Below, in pieces: positions 21,601 to 28,016 of a DNA stretch of 29,863 nt. Each line of letters starts with the position of its first letter. Positions within the stretch are counted from its first letter, which is position 1. The stretch spans positions 1 through 29,863 of the IMG/VR virus record IMGVR_UViG_3300006810_000251; one strand, given 5' to 3'. The notes under the pieces are model-generated. The model searched no databases. It worked only from the letters and a program-made list of their open reading frames with translations, and was not told the DNA's origin. Both the position numbers and the translations under genes were made by a program. The DNA comes from a virus.

Positions 21601-23185
21601 CGGCCAGCGCCCCCACGGGTACGTCCGGGTCCTCCCCCAGGGCGCGGGAGACAGCGCGCGCCACCTCGTCCGCGCTCCGCCCTTCCGTGGCTCGGACAGC
21701 CTCGAGGGCGGCGCCTGTGGCCTCCTCCCCCAGGGCGATGGACTCCTTCCGCACCACCTGTTCCGCCACGCGCTTGACCAGGCGCGCGTCTGCCTGTGGC
21801 GTCTTCGACACAGCGGCAGCCACGTCCGCCAGGACGTTGATGGGGCGCACGTCCACGGAGTCCGCAAACCGCAGGAGGTTCTGGGTGGGTGACAGGACCG
21901 GAGCGTACTTCCCCAGGAACGTGCCCAGGCGCTGGGATGCGCGGGCGGCCGTCCCAGGTCCTGCCGGGATGGGGAGGGACGCCAAGGTCCCGGCCCACCA
22001 CGCCGCGTCCTCGTCCCCGTACACCCGGGCGTACTCGTCCCGGAGGGCGGGGACGCTGCGGAACTCGTCACCCAGGCCGCGGCCCACTGTGACGTTCCTG
22101 GCCAGTCTCCGCAGCGTCTCCGGGTCCCCGGAGGCCAGCCGCCTCTCCTCTGGGTCCATTGCGCTGGGGGCCGTCCGTAGTGGTCCCTCCTCTGGGGTGG
22201 GCTCCGTGCGGACTGTGGCCACGCCGGGGAGCGGGATGAATGCCCCCAGGCCCGCGGCCTCCATCTGGGCGCCGATGGCCCGCCGCGCGGCTGGAGTCCT
22301 GGACATAGCGCTGGCCAAGTCGTCCCCGCTGATTGTCTCCGGGAGGCCCAGGCCCCGGCGGACCTCCGCCACCTTGGCGCCGAACTCCTCCGGGTCGATG
22401 GGCTCGCCTGTGGTCGGGTCCGCGTCGTACCCCAGGAGGCCGAAGTACACTTCACTGGCCACGTTCTCCAGGGTGCCCAGGCCTCCGCGCAGGACAGCGC
22501 CCAGCGGCGTCTCCACCACAGCGCCAGTCCCAGCGGGGCGGCTGAGGACACCAGACACGGCCGCCTCCGGCTCCTCGAACTCCGGGACAGGCTGGCCAGC
22601 CGCGCGGGCCTCTGCGATGGCCTGCCGTTGGCGGGCCAGCTCCTCCCCACGCCTGCGGGCCTGGTCCTCTGTCAGGACTGGCTGCTGGGCCAGGGCCTCC
22701 ACGGCCTCCTCCGCCGCTGTGGGCGGGCGCAGTTCTCCCGTGCCTGGGTCCCGGTACTGGCGCTCCACTCGGACAGGCTCCGCCAGCGGGGCCTGATAGA
22801 CGGGGACCTGCTCAATGCGGGAGGGCCGGAAGAACGGCGCCACAAACGGGGGTGCGGCCAGCTGGGGGCGCTCGCCTATCTGGCGCGTGAACTCCAGGGC
22901 CTCCAGTCGGCGCTTCCGCTCCTCCTCGAGGTTCTGGCGGTACGTGGCCTGGGCGGCCTCTGCGCGCTGGCCTGCTGGCGTCGCAAAGTCCGGGAAGGCC
23001 TGGGCGGTCCGCTCCTGGGCGGCCGTCCTGGCCTCGAGCTCGAAGCGGGCGCGGCGCTGCCTGTCCCCCTCAAACTCGGGGAAGGGCGTGGCCGCCCTGG
23101 GGGCGGGAGCCTGCTGGCGGGCCTCTGCCCTGCGGGCCAGTTCCCGGCGGGCCAGTTCCCGGCGGGCCTCGTCTGGAGTGGTCAC
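18668..23185 (-). CDS. Giant internal virion / DNA-ejection-type protein
   Basis: A 1505-residue protein from GTG 23185 (VTTPDEARRELARR), overlapping the previous stop (GTGA). The N-terminal third is Ala/Arg/Glu/Pro-rich and helical, the middle is alpha-helical, and the last ~400 residues contain more hydrophobic helices (NLPLVLGRLVGAPVLSVATI; PLDVALTVTGAANYVAANLV). Size, helical content, and position as the last of three such genes match T7 gp16-like internal core proteins that form the trans-envelope channel. I see no lysozyme or transglycosylase motif, unlike T7 gp16. Long plus-strand frames overlapping it are compositional shadows. Confidence 0.65.
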   Translation of the reverse strand: MTTPDEARRELARRELARRAEARQQAPAPRAATPFPEFEGDRQRRARFELEARTAAQERTAQAFPDFATPAGQRAEAAQATYRQNLEEERKRRLEALEFTRQIGERPQLAAPPFVAPFFRPSRIEQVPVYQAPLAEPVRVERQYRDPGTGELRPPTAAEEAVEALAQQPVLTEDQARRRGEELARQRQAIAEARAAGQPVPEFEEPEAAVSGVLSRPAGTGAVVETPLGAVLRGGLGTLENVASEVYFGLLGYDADPTTGEPIDPEEFGAKVAEVRRGLGLPETISGDDLASAMSRTPAARRAIGAQMEAAGLGAFIPLPGVATVRTEPTPEEGPLRTAPSAMDPEERRLASGDPETLRRLARNVTVGRGLGDEFRSVPALRDEYARVYGDEDAAWWAGTLASLPIPAGPGTAARASQRLGTFLGKYAPVLSPTQNLLRFADSVDVRPINVLADVAAAVSKTPQADARLVKRVAEQVVRKESIALGEEATGAALEAVRATEGRSADEVARAVSRALGEDPDVPVGALAESAPTFLRVQEAIVRNTPGDFVMVTDSVAAPRKLAPGIRKAAQAEVARVVERDAPAIAGELRRLQAAVEDPALAADLGRAADRLAAQVAADGLQATTATARGKATRSLVERAARELGEDPRTAGQLFTRSTPDEVARKWASRGTDTPVGRLRGVNSWDEVDPQTLRLALEEVRSLAALRAAPDVATATRRLSDLQTYVARADNPRLMDGMVGRRLRAMRGQAGQRAPLSVERARKNIQATAAQAFRTTGKVLDELAEEYGSVDKALDQMTELGSGGESAESVWRRTLSYLYSGNQDSLWEAVSPLLKGSEELPTVQRLLDLDRQLVASQVVKGWDSSTSSSFIGATIRKENAQMALLKNFLEETVRKSLAAQGREAEAVAQGLLRAEDEATALARNVAPPGLPLAPRTEAFGDVARQYDAAASDFENVLAQHGEDFAALVDAVPVRQRAGWTQMSGDLFRSGVAAARNAVFGLRYGYAIPNLPLVLGRLVGAPVLSVATIGLENTARTLGQLGRRLDPRQWANRRYGGILRAPDGTVYTPDDIQDLVDQYGLGATALDTERVGSLANDLLVSARRSAEEAGLGARFRRALDVANPATRSLGARMAEAIELTYRRGVFEAGLAGGESPEVAADLARRSLLDFSQVPDAVSAELGQYVATAAQHYQLLSEMVAKVAENPGAVRSIMRAHVKRAQAEDPYGLAGDDEVRATIRFEDDGRVFYGPANPLFAPLDVALTVTGAANYVAANLVEGFQRGWGDGSQYLGERIGRTGAQTAEDMTEKLFTLLDILGGLDEAGNYDPGQVDMAELSDDQMFYATLLTADALDPDRTAGWYDGVHSLLAPEYVDPPEGLALQVPNEDTGELENHPRQWAQQPPEGVPYIKAKGGESTDGADGFYVIKPSATGLRNVQALRSITPEMAERGLRLGAALLPSQRVFADAILPRGAAGAATAALPLEVGPGERMREAKAVESLAEGAARE
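23134..23163 (-). repeat. 15-base tandem duplication in the 5' end of the giant gene
   Basis: The 15-base unit GGGCCAGTTCCCGGC (plus strand) occurs twice in direct succession, giving ARRELARRELARR near the N-terminus of the giant protein. It keeps the reading frame and probably arose by slippage; copy number may vary between strains. Confidence 0.6.
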
Positions 23186-25044
23186 TGTCCGCCGCCCACG
23201 ATGGCCTGGAGTTCCTCGTCTGTCATGTCCTGGAGGGCCTTGGCGGGCGCCGGGGCGGGAGCGGCTACCGGAGCGGGAGCCGGAGCGGGGGCCGGAGCTG
23301 GCCGGCCGGCCAGGATGTCCACGGCCTCGGACTCTGTGATGTCGATGGGCTCCAGGGGCTCCTCTGGTGGTGGCGTGGTGGCTCGGACCCGTGGCGCTGG
23401 GCGTGGGGCGGGAGCTGGAGCTGTGAACGTGGTTTTAGGGAACGTCATCGTGGGCATGGCCGCCGCGGCCCCCTCTGCGGGGGCCTCCTCAGGCTGGACC
23501 ATCATGGAGCGCATCACCTGGCGGGACTGTTCTGGCGTCATGCCGGAAGCGCGCGCCCTCTGGTACGCCCTCCGGGCATCCACTGCGCGAGCCTCCGTGG
23601 CGGCCTCCGCCTCCTTGGCCTGGGCCAGCTGCACGCCCAGCCTCTCCTTCTCGGTGCGCGCGCGCTCCAGCCTTGCCTGTTCCCTCTGCTCGAGGGCGTC
23701 CAGCTTGGCGTCTGCCTGGGCCTCCTGGGCCTTCCGCGTGGCCTGGAGCTGGGACTGGGTGGGGGCGTCCACGCCCTCCCGGCGCTGGCGGTCCAGTGCG
23801 AGGCCGAAGCCCACCGCGGCCTCCAACTCTCCGCCCTTGAGGACCTTCCCCAGCTGGCGCTCCAGGTCCACCACGGTCCACTCCGTACCGGACGCGGCGT
23901 ACTGGTCCAGCAGACGGGACACGGCCACTTGGTCCCGTGTTGCGGCGGACAGCTCCTCCCCGGCCACCTCCTCCAGGAGACGGTCCGCGGTTCGCGCGTA
24001 GCCGTACATGGGGGTGCCCTTGTACTGGCCGTAGATATCGTCCGGGTCCAGGCCCCGCTCCAGCATCTGGCGGCGCAGGCGCTCCAGGCCTGGGTCTGTG
24101 TACCCGGGCTGGAGCTGGGTGGCGCGGCCCTCGAGTTCCGCCACCTTCCGGGCCTGGTCCAAGTACCGCGCGTCGAAGAACTTGCGTTCGTCGTTCCGGT
24201 ACGCCTTGGCCGCCTTGGCCCGGTTGTACGTGGCCTGGGCCACGCGCAGGCCGGCCGCCAGCTCCTCCTCCGAAGCCGTGGGGAACTGCACGGACAGCTC
24301 GTCCGCAGTCACGCGGCCGTCATCCAGGAGGCCCAGGTACGCCCGATAGGCGTCCGCCTCCGTGGCGAATAGCGAACCCTCCGCCAGTGCGGCAGCCTCC
24401 CGCCGGTTGGCCTCGGCCTCCCCCTCGAATCCGCCAGCGATGCCAGCGGGGCCTCCGAACTCGACGATAGCGGCAGCGCGCTGGGTGAGCTCCAGGTCCC
24501 GGGCCTGTTCCGGCGTCAACCCGGCCTCTCCACTGGGGACGGCTGGGCGCTCGCCAGCGGGGAGGCGGGAGCGGAAGTCCGCCACCATGGCCTCCGTGGC
24601 CCCCAGGCGCGTGGCGTCCGCCACCACGGCCTCCACCTGGGCCTGGGTCATGCGCCGCGGCCCAGAGTCTGCGCGGGCGATGGTGTCGAGGGCCACGCCC
24701 ACCTGGTCCGGCGCTCCAGCGGCTGGGTCCAGGGCGGCAGCTGCCCAGGTAGGTGTCCGCTGGGCAGAAGCGCGGGCGCCTCGAGCGGTAGCCACGGAAC
24801 GGGCCGCCGCGATGTTGTCCCGGTTGACCATCTTCAACAGCTCGGAGGCCAGCCCACTCTGGTCCTGGACGGCCGCCAGGGACTGGTCCAGCTGGTTCAG
24901 CTCGCTGCGGGCCTGCGCAGCGTAGGACTGCGCGGCCTGGAACCTCTGCTGTTCGTCGGCCAGGTCCGTGTTGATGCGGTCAATCTGCCGCGCGTAGCGG
25001 TAGCGGGCGTCCAGGGCATCCAGGTACTTGTCTCGGCGTGGCAT
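23182..25044 (-). CDS. Internal virion protein, large coiled-coil
   Basis: A 620-residue protein from ATG 25044 (MPRRDKYLDALDARYRYARQ) with AGGA seven bases upstream; a GTG at 25050 is a weaker alternative. It is dominated by long helices and coiled coils (QQRFQAAQSYAAQARSELNQ; LEQREQARLERARTEKERLG). The C-terminal ~90 residues are Pro/Ala repeats (PAPAPAPAPAPVAA) before AKALQDMTDEELQAIVGG. Gene order 217, 620 and 1505 aa parallels T7 gp14-gp15-gp16, so this is the gp15-like core protein. It lies inside the capsid and would be ejected with DNA. Sequence identity to T7 proteins is not claimed. Confidence 0.6.
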   Translation of the reverse strand: MPRRDKYLDALDARYRYARQIDRINTDLADEQQRFQAAQSYAAQARSELNQLDQSLAAVQDQSGLASELLKMVNRDNIAAARSVATARGARASAQRTPTWAAAALDPAAGAPDQVGVALDTIARADSGPRRMTQAQVEAVVADATRLGATEAMVADFRSRLPAGERPAVPSGEAGLTPEQARDLELTQRAAAIVEFGGPAGIAGGFEGEAEANRREAAALAEGSLFATEADAYRAYLGLLDDGRVTADELSVQFPTASEEELAAGLRVAQATYNRAKAAKAYRNDERKFFDARYLDQARKVAELEGRATQLQPGYTDPGLERLRRQMLERGLDPDDIYGQYKGTPMYGYARTADRLLEEVAGEELSAATRDQVAVSRLLDQYAASGTEWTVVDLERQLGKVLKGGELEAAVGFGLALDRQRREGVDAPTQSQLQATRKAQEAQADAKLDALEQREQARLERARTEKERLGVQLAQAKEAEAATEARAVDARRAYQRARASGMTPEQSRQVMRSMMVQPEEAPAEGAAAAMPTMTFPKTTFTAPAPAPRPAPRVRATTPPPEEPLEPIDITESEAVDILAGRPAPAPAPAPAPVAAPAPAPAKALQDMTDEELQAIVGGGQ

Positions 25045-25046
25045 CT

Positions 25047-25700
25047 TCACTTCCTCGGGGGGGCGCGGAGGGCGTGGGGGTCAGGCTGACGGGCCTGGGT
25101 GGCGCGCCGGTACTCCTCGATGAGTTCCGCGTCTGTCTTGACGGCGCCTTGGCGGATGCCCTCCAGCTCTGTCTGGAACTTCTGGGCGGCCTGGGCCTCG
25201 AGGGCGCCAGCGCCAGCGGCAGCCGCCCCGGTGAACATCGAAGCGACCCCCCCAGCGATACCCGCGCGGCGCATGGCGCGGCCCTCCTTGAGGGCGGCCA
25301 CCTCCGCACGCTGGGCAGCTTCGGCCGCGCGGTCCGCTTCCGTCTCCATCTCCCGGGCGCTCTCCTCGAGCTGCGCGGCCTCCTGCTGGGCGACCTGCTC
25401 CCGCAGGAACACGTCCCGTCCTGTGACCGTGGGGGCCGCGGCAGCCTCCCGCAGCGCCCGGGACTCCTGGCTGCGCAGGATGGCGCCACGCTGGGCCGTG
25501 GCCTCTGCGCGCAGGCCCTCCCGCTCTCCCTCGGCCAGCCCCAGCTCCCCGCGGGACTCCATCTCCTCCAGTTCCTCCAGGCGCTTCCGGTCCTCTGCGG
25601 AGAATGCCTGGCGGGCCTGGGCGATGGTGCCAGCGCCCTGGGCAACGCTGCCCAGAGCCTTCGCGCCAGCCGCGAGGCCAAGAAGGGTTCCAATGGCCAT
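25047..25700 (-). CDS. Internal virion protein, gp14-like
   Basis: A 217-residue protein from ATG 25700 (MAIGTLLGLAAGAKALGSVA) with AAGGAGG six bases upstream. The N-terminus (2-25) and a segment near residue 148-170 (AGIAGGVASMFTGAAAAGAG) are Gly/Ala-rich and could insert in membranes. Between them are long Glu/Arg-rich helices (EQVAQQEAAQLEESAREMET). As the first and smallest of three consecutive ejection-type genes it resembles T7 gp14, which forms the outer-membrane part of the channel. The role is by analogy of order and composition. Confidence 0.6.
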   Translation of the reverse strand: MAIGTLLGLAAGAKALGSVAQGAGTIAQARQAFSAEDRKRLEELEEMESRGELGLAEGEREGLRAEATAQRGAILRSQESRALREAAAAPTVTGRDVFLREQVAQQEAAQLEESAREMETEADRAAEAAQRAEVAALKEGRAMRRAGIAGGVASMFTGAAAAGAGALEAQAAQKFQTELEGIRQGAVKTDAELIEEYRRATQARQPDPHALRAPPRK

Positions 25701-25711
25701 GGGGGGCCTCC

Positions 25712-26413
25712 TTACAGGTACGTGACCTCGATGGATACGCCCCAGTTTAGGACGGCCGACCGGTCAATAGTGGAGAGGGAACACAGGCCCACAGTGTAGC
25801 GCTGGGGGCCGGTTGTGGTGTCGAGGTGGACGCCATCGTGCTGGCCGTACCCGATGTAGGTATAGGGGGAGTCCGCGCCCTTGGCGTCGGTACCAACACT
25901 CCAGCCGTTGGTGTTGTTGACCACCTCCTGGCTGGCTGACGCAATGACCAGGCCCACGTTCCCGACGTACGGGGCGGTGTAGCTGTAGCGGTCGGACGTT
26001 CCAGGCCCGCGGGAGCCGTCATCCGGCCCAGCCTCCACTTCCCACCAGTAGTGGAACAGGATGGTGGCCGGGGCGCGCAGGTCAATGGTGAGGCCGGTCC
26101 CAGGCTGCTGGACCCACTGTTCCGCGCCTGTGTAGCGGCGGCCTGTGATGGCGCTGGTGGTGAAGGACACGCGCACAGCGGCGCCGCCACTCCACTGGCT
26201 GCCCTGCCATCCGCTGACACCGTGTTGGAGGCCTCGGATGGGGTCCCACTCCGGCGCCTGGACGTGGCGGCCGTCCACGAACTGGACAGCGCGCAGGTCC
26301 GCGCCCACCACCTGTTCGTGGAGGTACACGCGCAGGGCGTCCAGGTTCCCCTGGACATCCGCAGCGTCCAGCGGGGTGGCGGTTGTGAACGTGTTGGGCG
26401 GCGTGTAGGCCAT
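25712..26413 (-). CDS. Minor virion protein, related N-terminus (member 3)
   Basis: A 233-residue protein from ATG 26413 (MAYTPPNTFTTATPLDAADV). Its N-terminal ~35 residues (TFTTATPLDAADVQGNLDAL) share a layout with the two genes upstream, suggesting a common docking segment. The rest is strand-rich with Gly/Trp/Tyr (ILFHYWWEVEAGPDDG; PYTYIGYGQHDGVHLDTTTG). It is likely a fibre, tailspike-adaptor or surface protein on the tail or neck. Its stop lies within the Shine-Dalgarno region of the gp14-like gene, implying tight coupling. Family not recognised. Confidence 0.55.
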   Translation of the reverse strand: MAYTPPNTFTTATPLDAADVQGNLDALRVYLHEQVVGADLRAVQFVDGRHVQAPEWDPIRGLQHGVSGWQGSQWSGGAAVRVSFTTSAITGRRYTGAEQWVQQPGTGLTIDLRAPATILFHYWWEVEAGPDDGSRGPGTSDRYSYTAPYVGNVGLVIASASQEVVNNTNGWSVGTDAKGADSPYTYIGYGQHDGVHLDTTTGPQRYTVGLCSLSTIDRSAVLNWGVSIEVTYL

Positions 26414-26417
26414 GCGG

Positions 26418-27299
26418 CTACCCCATGCGCTGGTGTATGGCGGACAGCTGGCCTGTGGTCAGCTCGAGCTTCTGGGACGCGCCGCCCACGGCCGTGAACA
26501 GCTGTAGACGGTTCTGGGATGCCGAAACGGCCGCGTGGTAAATGCCGGTCACCACCACGCGGAGGCCGTAAATGGTGGTTGAGCTGGTGGGATTCAGCCA
26601 GTAGCAGCCAGACACGCCGCCCCATTGCATGGCCAGGAGCGTCCGGTCATTGGTGGCGCCCTCCACCGCGTTCCCCTCCTTGGAGTACTCCAGGTAGGCC
26701 GGAACGATGGTCTGGGCCGCCATGGCGTTCACGTTCTCGAACGAAGGACTCCCGCTCTGGTAGTCCCCCTGTCCAGGAACGGGGACCCAGTTGGCCAGGG
26801 CGCTGGATGTGGTGTCCATCTCGAGGTGGAGGACCCAGCAGGCCAGACAATCGTTTAAGTCGAACTGTCCCCCGGCCCCGTCATCAATGGCGAGCGTCCC
26901 CAGGTTCGGGTCTGCGTAGGGACGGCCCGACACCAGGGGGCGCGCGGACGTGTCCCAGTAGACGCGCAGAACATCCCCTGTTCCGATGGTCCAGCCGCTT
27001 CCGCCGAAGACCAGCCGCGTGGTCCCTCCGCCAATCTCGTACCGAGTAGCGGGGGAGCTGGTGGCGCTGGGGACCGTCTCCACGGTCGCGTGGTCGAAGG
27101 TCCCGGTTCCCAGCGGCGTGTGCAGGGCGTTCAACGTGATGATGGACTGGCCACGGACCTGGGGGAGGTCCACAGAGCCGGCCGCGTGGTTGGCCAGGTC
27201 CAGGGCGCCGGGCTGGGAGTAGGCCGTGAACCGCGTGTTCAGGTCTCCCGCGTCTATGGCGGCGCCTGGGTTGATGCGGTCTTGGATGATGCGGGACAC
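26418..27299 (-). CDS. Minor virion protein, related N-terminus (member 2)
   Basis: A 293-residue protein from GTG 27299 (VSRIIQDRINPGAAIDAGDL) with AGGAGG five bases upstream. N-terminal pattern INPGAAIDAGDLNTRFTAYS parallels its neighbours, and the following segment DLPQVRGQSIITLNALH resembles a beta-helix start. The middle and C-terminus are strand-rich with scattered Asn/Thr/Trp (YWDTSARPLVSGRPYADPNL; CWVLHLEMDTTSSALANWVP). A cluster of Cys (DCLACW) is present. It is probably a tail-attached structural protein. No specific family. Confidence 0.55.
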   Translation of the reverse strand: MSRIIQDRINPGAAIDAGDLNTRFTAYSQPGALDLANHAAGSVDLPQVRGQSIITLNALHTPLGTGTFDHATVETVPSATSSPATRYEIGGGTTRLVFGGSGWTIGTGDVLRVYWDTSARPLVSGRPYADPNLGTLAIDDGAGGQFDLNDCLACWVLHLEMDTTSSALANWVPVPGQGDYQSGSPSFENVNAMAAQTIVPAYLEYSKEGNAVEGATNDRTLLAMQWGGVSGCYWLNPTSSTTIYGLRVVVTGIYHAAVSASQNRLQLFTAVGGASQKLELTTGQLSAIHQRMG

Positions 27300-27308
27300 G
27301 GGGACCTC

Positions 27309-28016
27309 CTACCGGTACCGGGCGATGGCCAGGACCTTGTTGCCAAACAGGTGAGCCTGCATCAAGTGTGGGTTGGGGGCCGGTGTCAGTGTCGTGAACA
27401 CGATGGCGTCATCCTGGCCCGCTGGGGTGTACCTCCACTGGTACTCCACCTGGAGGTCCCCCTGGGGGAACAGGCCGCCACCCACCACGCGGAAGGACCC
27501 CATAGACCGGGCCACGCCCAGCCGTTCCACCATGGTCACGCCAGCCACCTGGATACGGAACTGCATCCGCTTGGGGTTGGCTGGGTGGTAGTTGTTGGAT
27601 GTCTGCTGAAACCCAGGGAACAGGGCCACCTGGCCGCCCCATTCAATGTGGAGGTGGCCACCACGGAAGCCGGTCAGCGTCTGCGTGTGGGCCGTCTCCC
27701 AGCCCCCGCTGTAGTTCTGGTAGGTGATGGCCGCAAACTGGTCAGCCAGGCCGCTGGTGGAGCGGTACTGCGTTTGCTCTCCGCGGGTCGTACCCGTCCC
27801 CCACAGTGGACCCTGGAGGCTGGCCGGAGCGCCACCGCTGGCCCACATCTGGTGGAGGGCGTAGGGCTGCACGTTTGTGGGGTCGTAGGACAGCTGTGGG
27901 GTCTGGGTGCGGTCCAGCGTGGTGATGGCGGACTGGCTGGCCTGCATTTCTGCGTTCAGCTGGTCCGCCTCCGTGGTCTGCGAGGTCCGCGCCTGGTGTT
28001 GGGTCCAGTACTTCAT
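27309..28016 (-). CDS. Minor virion protein, related N-terminus (member 1)
   Basis: A 235-residue protein from ATG 28016 (MKYWTQHQARTSQTTEADQL), overlapping the nozzle stop by four bases. The N-terminal ~50 residues (ARTSQTTEADQLNAEMQASQ then SAITTLDRTQTPQL) form the same docking-like segment as the two genes after it. This is the fullest version and includes LDRTQTPQ, a motif I know only from small phage structural proteins. The C-terminal ~180 residues are beta-rich (GGHLHIEWGGQVALFPGF; DLQVEYQWRYTPAGQDD). It is probably attached to the nozzle and may carry host contacts. Confidence 0.55.
   Translation of the reverse strand: MKYWTQHQARTSQTTEADQLNAEMQASQSAITTLDRTQTPQLSYDPTNVQPYALHQMWASGGAPASLQGPLWGTGTTRGEQTQYRSTSGLADQFAAITYQNYSGGWETAHTQTLTGFRGGHLHIEWGGQVALFPGFQQTSNNYHPANPKRMQFRIQVAGVTMVERLGVARSMGSFRVVGGGLFPQGDLQVEYQWRYTPAGQDDAIVFTTLTPAPNPHLMQAHLFGNKVLAIARYR

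Noticed and set aside
23255-23310. Ala-Pro repeat coding DNA as a possible recombination or phase-variation site
   Set aside because: It is an in-frame low-complexity linker near the C-terminus of the coiled-coil protein, with imperfect units and no mononucleotide run.
20811-24001. Long plus-strand frames (661 and 457 codons) across the giant ejection gene
   Set aside because: Shadows caused by Arg/Ala-rich codons on the other strand; Ser/Arg/Ala-repetitive translations and no ribosome-binding sites.
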